Origin: JAFIEN01 sp051859505
GTDB lineage: Bacteria > Pseudomonadota > Alphaproteobacteria > Rhodobacterales > Rhodobacteraceae
NCBI GenBank assembly: GCA_051859505.1
Contig: JBHYFN010000002.1
Span: forward strand, 1-64,000
Reading direction: 5' to 3'
DNA: 64,000 nt
Part shown: in pieces, positions 60,787-64,000 of the stretch
Numbering within the stretch: position 1 is the stretch's first letter
Layout: each line of letters starts with the position of its first letter
The notes under the pieces: generated by a model
What the model was told of the DNA's origin: nothing
Databases searched by the model: none
Seen by the model: only the letters and a program-made list of their open reading frames with translations
Translations under genes and position numbers: made by a program

Positions 60787-61695
60787 ATGAGACTGATCTT
60801 CATGGGGACGCCCGATTTCGCGGTTGCGGCCCTCGATGCGCTGGTGGCCGAGGGGCACGAGATCGCGGCCGTCTATTGCCAGCCGCCCCGCCCCGCCGGA
60901 CGCGGCAAGAGGGACCGCCCCTCGCCGGTGCAGCGCCGGGCCGAGGCTCTGGGCCTGTGCATCCGCCATCCGGCCTCGCTGAAAACGCCCGAGGCGCAGG
61001 CCGACTTCGCCGCGCTCGATGCGGATCTGGCGGTTGTGGTGGCCTATGGCCTTGTCCTGCCGCAGGCGGTTCTGGACGCGCCGCGCCTTGGCTGCCTCAA
61101 TATCCACGCAAGCCTCCTGCCCCGCTGGCGGGGTGCTGCGCCGATTCATCGCGCGATCATGGCCGGGGATGCGGAAACCGGCATTTCCATCATGCAGATG
61201 GATGCGGGTCTGGATACCGGGCCGGTTCTGCTGGAATGCCCCATGCGGATCGGGGCGGAGGAGACGACCGGAGAATTGCACGACCGCCTTGCCCGGCTGG
61301 GGGCAGAGGCGATCGTCACGGCGCTGGCCCGGCTGGAGGAACTCCAGCCCGTGCCGCAGGCCGAAGACGGCGTGACCTATGCCGCCAAGATCGACAAGGC
61401 CGAGGCGCGGATCGACTGGAGCCGCCCGGCAAGTGAGGTGGCGCGGCTGATCCGGGGCCTGTCGCCCGCGCCGGGGGCCTGGACCTCGATCTCGGGCGAG
61501 CGGGTCAAGCTTCTGCGCGGCAGACCGGTCGAAGGGTCGGGACCGTCGGGGGTGATTCTGGGTGATCTGGTCATCGCCTGCGGCAAGGGTGCCTTGCACG
61601 TCGACATGGTGCAGCGCGAGGGCAAGCGGGCGATGCCGACAGAAGACGCGCTGCGCGGTTGGGCCTTGCCCCGGGCGGTCGATGGTTCGGCTTAG
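60787..61695 (+). CDS. fmt: Methionyl-tRNA formyltransferase
   Basis: 302-aa enzyme that formylates initiator Met-tRNA using 10-formyl-THF. Seen: RLIFMGTPDFAVAALDALV at the start, QPPRPAGRGKRDRPSPV (loop that contacts tRNA), LNIHASLLPRWRGAAPIHRAIMAGD with the catalytic Asn and His and the SLLP motif (about residues 105-129), GDAETGISIMQMDAGLDTGPVL, and the C-terminal domain LRGRPVEGSG...GALHVDMVQREGKRAM. It forms the fMet cycle with the upstream def genes, 43 bases away. Confidence 0.97.
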   Translation: MRLIFMGTPDFAVAALDALVAEGHEIAAVYCQPPRPAGRGKRDRPSPVQRRAEALGLCIRHPASLKTPEAQADFAALDADLAVVVAYGLVLPQAVLDAPRLGCLNIHASLLPRWRGAAPIHRAIMAGDAETGISIMQMDAGLDTGPVLLECPMRIGAEETTGELHDRLARLGAEAIVTALARLEELQPVPQAEDGVTYAAKIDKAEARIDWSRPASEVARLIRGLSPAPGAWTSISGERVKLLRGRPVEGSGPSGVILGDLVIACGKGALHVDMVQREGKRAMPTEDALRGWALPRAVDGSA

Positions 61696-61714
61696 GCAGC
61701 GGGGGTAAGGGGCC

Positions 61715-62038
61715 TCAGGCGTTCTGACGTTCGATATAGTCGCGCAGTTCGGCCGCCTCGCGGCGCGCATCGCGCAGGCCGTCCATCGCGGCCCGAAGCT
61801 CGGCCTCGGTCTGGATCAGCTGGTTGGTGATCTCGGCCTCGCGCTGCTGCAGATAGATGATCGCCTGATCGCGGGTCTCTTCGGCCTCGTGCAGGGCCTG
61901 GGCCATGCGGTCAAGCTCACCGATCTCGGCTTTCGTCACGCGGGTGAAGCGGTTGACGAGCCAGCCCGCGAACCAGCCCAGAACGAAGGCCACGAAGAGG
62001 ATGACAGCGGTTGCGATGATGAATTCGGTCCGGTTCAC
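61715..62038 (-). CDS. Membrane-anchored coiled-coil protein
   Basis: 107-aa protein. One N-terminal helix (about residues 6-28; ATAVILFVAFVLGWFAGWLVNR) anchors a long charged helix (about 36-106) with strong coiled-coil character (AEETRDQAIIYLQQREAEITNQLIQTEAELRAAMD). The family is not recognised, but the layout resembles inner-membrane spacer proteins. It is downstream of the OmpA-type gene on the same strand, 78 bases away, so co-expression in the envelope is likely. Confidence 0.75.
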   Translation of the reverse strand: MNRTEFIIATAVILFVAFVLGWFAGWLVNRFTRVTKAEIGELDRMAQALHEAEETRDQAIIYLQQREAEITNQLIQTEAELRAAMDGLRDARREAAELRDYIERQNA

Positions 62039-62116
62039 TGTCTGTCCTGATGCCCGCTTCCCCTGGTGCCGTAAGCGCCCCCGCAGCCGAGGGCCCCGAC
62101 GGTCTGCGCGGTCTGC

Positions 62117-64000
62117 TTACTCGTCTGTGGCTTCGGCGGCAATCTCCGGGCCGTCGGTTTCGGCTGCCTCTTCGGCCTCCGTCGCCTCGTCCGAGGCGGT
62201 TTCCGGGGTCTCGGACTCGGGCAGCATGAGCGAGAATTCGATCCGGCGATTGGCCTCGCGCCCCTCTTCGGTGCTGTTGTCCGCAATCGGATCGGCGATG
62301 CCGAAGCCGATCGCCTCGAACCCCGAAACCGGCACGCGACGGGCGCGCAGCGCATCCAGCACGGCATCCGCGCGCTGCTGCGACAGGCGCAGGTTCATTT
62401 CCTCGCGCCCCTGGCTGTCGGTATAGCCGGCGATCCGGATGCGAAGATCCGCGCAGCGGCGCAGGACTTCGGCGATATCGTCGATGATCGGCAGGGTGGG
62501 CGCGCTGAGCGTTGCCGAGCCGGGATCGAAGGTGATCTTGCGACCATCCGTCACAACTCCGATCATGCCGATGCATTCCTCGGCCGAGGGAAGCCCGGCG
62601 ATCGGGTCCAGTTCACGGACATAGGTCACGTCGATCTGGAACTCTGCCGCCTGCCCGAGCTTGTCGATGAGAAGGCGGGCGATGTCGGCGCGGGCGTCTT
62701 CGTTGCCGGTATTGCCGCGGATGATGACGGTATCGGGCCGGATCACGACAGAGCCGTTGCTGAGCATGGCCAGCGCCTCGATCCCCGCGATCACCCGGAC
62801 AGACCAGCCCTGCGGCAGGCCTTCGGGCGTGATGCGGGTGCCCATGGTCACGTTGGAATTGCCGAAACGGGCCTTGGCATAGTTGGCGATGGTCGTGTTC
62901 ATCAACTCGTCCGGCACCCGGCCCCGCAACTGGGCCAGCCCTTCGGGCGACAGGGTCACGGTGAATTCGGGAGGGCCGATATCCCCGGCCTCGGCCGGGC
63001 GGGGCAGGATCGCTTCGAGGGCAAAGACGGAGGGCAGCCGGTTGGACAGCTCGCCCACCACGCGATCGAATTCGGCCTGATCGGTGCCTTCCAGCGCGGA
63101 AAAGACGATGTCGGCATCCGAGAAGGTGACGGTTCCGCCGCCCACCTCTGCCAGCGCCTCGATGGCAAGGGCGACACCTTCACCCCAGCGGCGGGTCGGC
63201 ACGCCAAGCGCAAGAGTGCAGTCCAGCGGCCCGCTCAGGCCCACGGCGGTCGCGGCGGCGGTGATCTGGCGGATCGTCTCTTCCTCGTCGGCGGCGCAGG
63301 CATCGAACCTTGCGCCCTCCTCGTCGAGGATGAAGCGCAGGGTGAAGGGCGTGATGACGGGGCGCGGTGCGGTGATGGTCAGGCCAAGCCGGACCCCTTG
63401 CGGCACATTGCGCGACAGATCCGTCTCGAGCCGGCGCCGCTGCGCCTCGCTTTCCGAGATGGCGTTGACGGTGACATGCCCCGCCGCGACCGAGATCTTG
63501 GAGCGCGGCAGGCCGCGCAGCGCGCGCAGGGCATATTCCAGGGCCGGATCCCAGCCTTCGGGCACCGGATAGTCGGCCGTCTGCAAGAGGTCGGTCACGG
63601 CCTGCCCCGCGGCGATGCGGCTGATCTCGGCCTCTAGCGCCTCAAGATCGGTCGAGGCCGGGATAAGGCCGATCAGGGAAACGCCGCTGTCGTTGCGCAG
63701 GATCTCGATGGCGAAATCGGGGGGGGCGATGCCGGCACGATCCGTGACCGACATGTTGTCGATCACCCGGCTGGCATCGACGATACCGCCGGCGATCGAC
63801 ATCGCGCGAAAGCGGATCGCCTCGTTCGGGGCCTCTCCCTCGAGGATGACCTGAAGCCCGTCGCCCAGCACGCTGGCCCAATCATGACCATGCAGGACAA
63901 GTTCATGCCGCACGGCATCGACGGAACGGGACTCGACCGTCAGCACGGCCGCGCGCGCCGCAAGAACCGAAAGGACGGCTGCGACAGTGAAGGCGAGGAT
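62117..64000 (-). CDS. OmpA-family protein with BON domains (5' end cut by window)
   Basis: At least 627 aa in view; the frame is open to the window edge, where ILAFTVAAVLSVLAARAA reads as a signal or membrane helix, so the true start lies just beyond 64000. BON-like lipid-binding repeats are recognisable (about residues 25-140 and 150-240 of the visible part; LQVILEGEAPNEAIRFRAM, VTVNAISESEAQ). The C-terminal OmpA domain binds peptidoglycan (SLSQQRAD-type helix read as NLRLSQQRADAVLDALR, then FGIADPIADNSTEEGREANRRIEF). An acidic Glu/Ala/Thr tail follows. It likely tethers the envelope to the cell wall. Confidence 0.9.
   Translation of the reverse strand: MLAFTVAAVLSVLAARAAVLTVESRSVDAVRHELVLHGHDWASVLGDGLQVILEGEAPNEAIRFRAMSIAGGIVDASRVIDNMSVTDRAGIAPPDFAIEILRNDSGVSLIGLIPASTDLEALEAEISRIAAGQAVTDLLQTADYPVPEGWDPALEYALRALRGLPRSKISVAAGHVTVNAISESEAQRRRLETDLSRNVPQGVRLGLTITAPRPVITPFTLRFILDEEGARFDACAADEEETIRQITAAATAVGLSGPLDCTLALGVPTRRWGEGVALAIEALAEVGGGTVTFSDADIVFSALEGTDQAEFDRVVGELSNRLPSVFALEAILPRPAEAGDIGPPEFTVTLSPEGLAQLRGRVPDELMNTTIANYAKARFGNSNVTMGTRITPEGLPQGWSVRVIAGIEALAMLSNGSVVIRPDTVIIRGNTGNEDARADIARLLIDKLGQAAEFQIDVTYVRELDPIAGLPSAEECIGMIGVVTDGRKITFDPGSATLSAPTLPIIDDIAEVLRRCADLRIRIAGYTDSQGREEMNLRLSQQRADAVLDALRARRVPVSGFEAIGFGIADPIADNSTEEGREANRRIEFSLMLPESETPETASDEATEAEEAAETDGPEIAAEATDE

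Noticed and set aside
1..64000. tRNA, rRNA, CRISPR array or prophage
   Set aside because: No cloverleaf with a T-loop consensus, no rRNA-like stretch, no regular direct-repeat/spacer array and no phage structural gene was recognised. A tRNAscan and CRISPR search would confirm.

Overview
The window is chromosomal DNA of an alphaproteobacterium of the Rhodobacteraceae type (Rhodobacter/Rhodovulum/Paracoccus relatives). This is inferred from the very high GC content, codon use rich in GGC/GCG/CTG, dense ATGA-coupled operons, and family content typical of that group: tandem def-def-def-fmt, a BON-domain OmpA protein, moxR-DUF58-DUF4159 next to DUF1285, and the CbiG-CobJ fusion. No rRNA, tRNA, CRISPR array, prophage or plasmid origin was seen. 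The only mobile-type gene is one REP-associated transposase (RAYT).

Layout. 58-2577: HAD hydrolase, ornithine cyclodeaminase-like protein and alpha/beta hydrolase. 2615-6002: REP repeats, zapE, an ACT-domain protein, a strong terminator and gabT. 6117-9305 (minus): accD, a small membrane protein, folC and a secreted protein. 9569-17835: two uncharacterised proteins, a double glycosyltransferase, a MocR regulator, polA and a zinc-finger protein. 17962-20740: a small membrane protein, the RAYT between REP hairpins, and lepA. 20814-23047: Dabb protein, esterase, a small membrane protein and an MliC/META secreted protein. 23176-25738: a divergent sulfotransferase/GT14-like pair around a perfect inverted repeat. 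25747-28630: HIT protein, LpxL-like acyltransferase, Hsp20 and a secreted trypsin-like protease. 28674-34272 (minus): glcD-glcE-membrane protein-glcF, preceded by an amine oxidase. 34441-41533 (minus): moxR, DUF58, BatA/DUF4159 and a large membrane protein, with DUF1285 divergent. 42292-47323: secreted protein, EamA transporter, hydroxypyruvate isomerase, DUF2798, glycosyltransferase and lytic transglycosylase. 47404-57360: cobalamin cluster (cbiB and DUF1636 on minus; cbiX, cobH, cobL, cobI, cbiG-cobJ and cobM on plus), interrupted by a receiver-domain protein and a glutathionyl-hydroquinone reductase. 57462-61695: small protein, MalY-type lyase, three def paralogues and fmt. 61715-64000: coiled-coil membrane protein and an OmpA protein cut by the window end.

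How the genes work together. The cobalamin block covers the corrin-ring methylations C20, C17, C11 and C5/C15, ring contraction support (CbiG), methylmutase (CobH), metal insertion (CbiX) and aminopropanol attachment (CbiB). CobG/CobZ, CobK, CobF, CobB, CobNST and the lower-ligand genes are not here. GlcDEF and Hyi both act on glycolate/glyoxylate/hydroxypyruvate. Def and Fmt form the N-formylmethionine cycle.

Points of interest. (1) A RAYT bracketed by, and probably cognate to, a local REP family, with His where I expect the catalytic Tyr. (2) Twin perfect palindromes between cobH and cobL, and tiny overlap-coupled ORFs at both cobL junctions. (3) A three-copy structured intergenic element whose hairpin differs in sequence but keeps its pairing. 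(4) A third deformylase that has lost its catalytic Cys and Glu. Limits: all family calls come from reading motifs by eye, with no database search.
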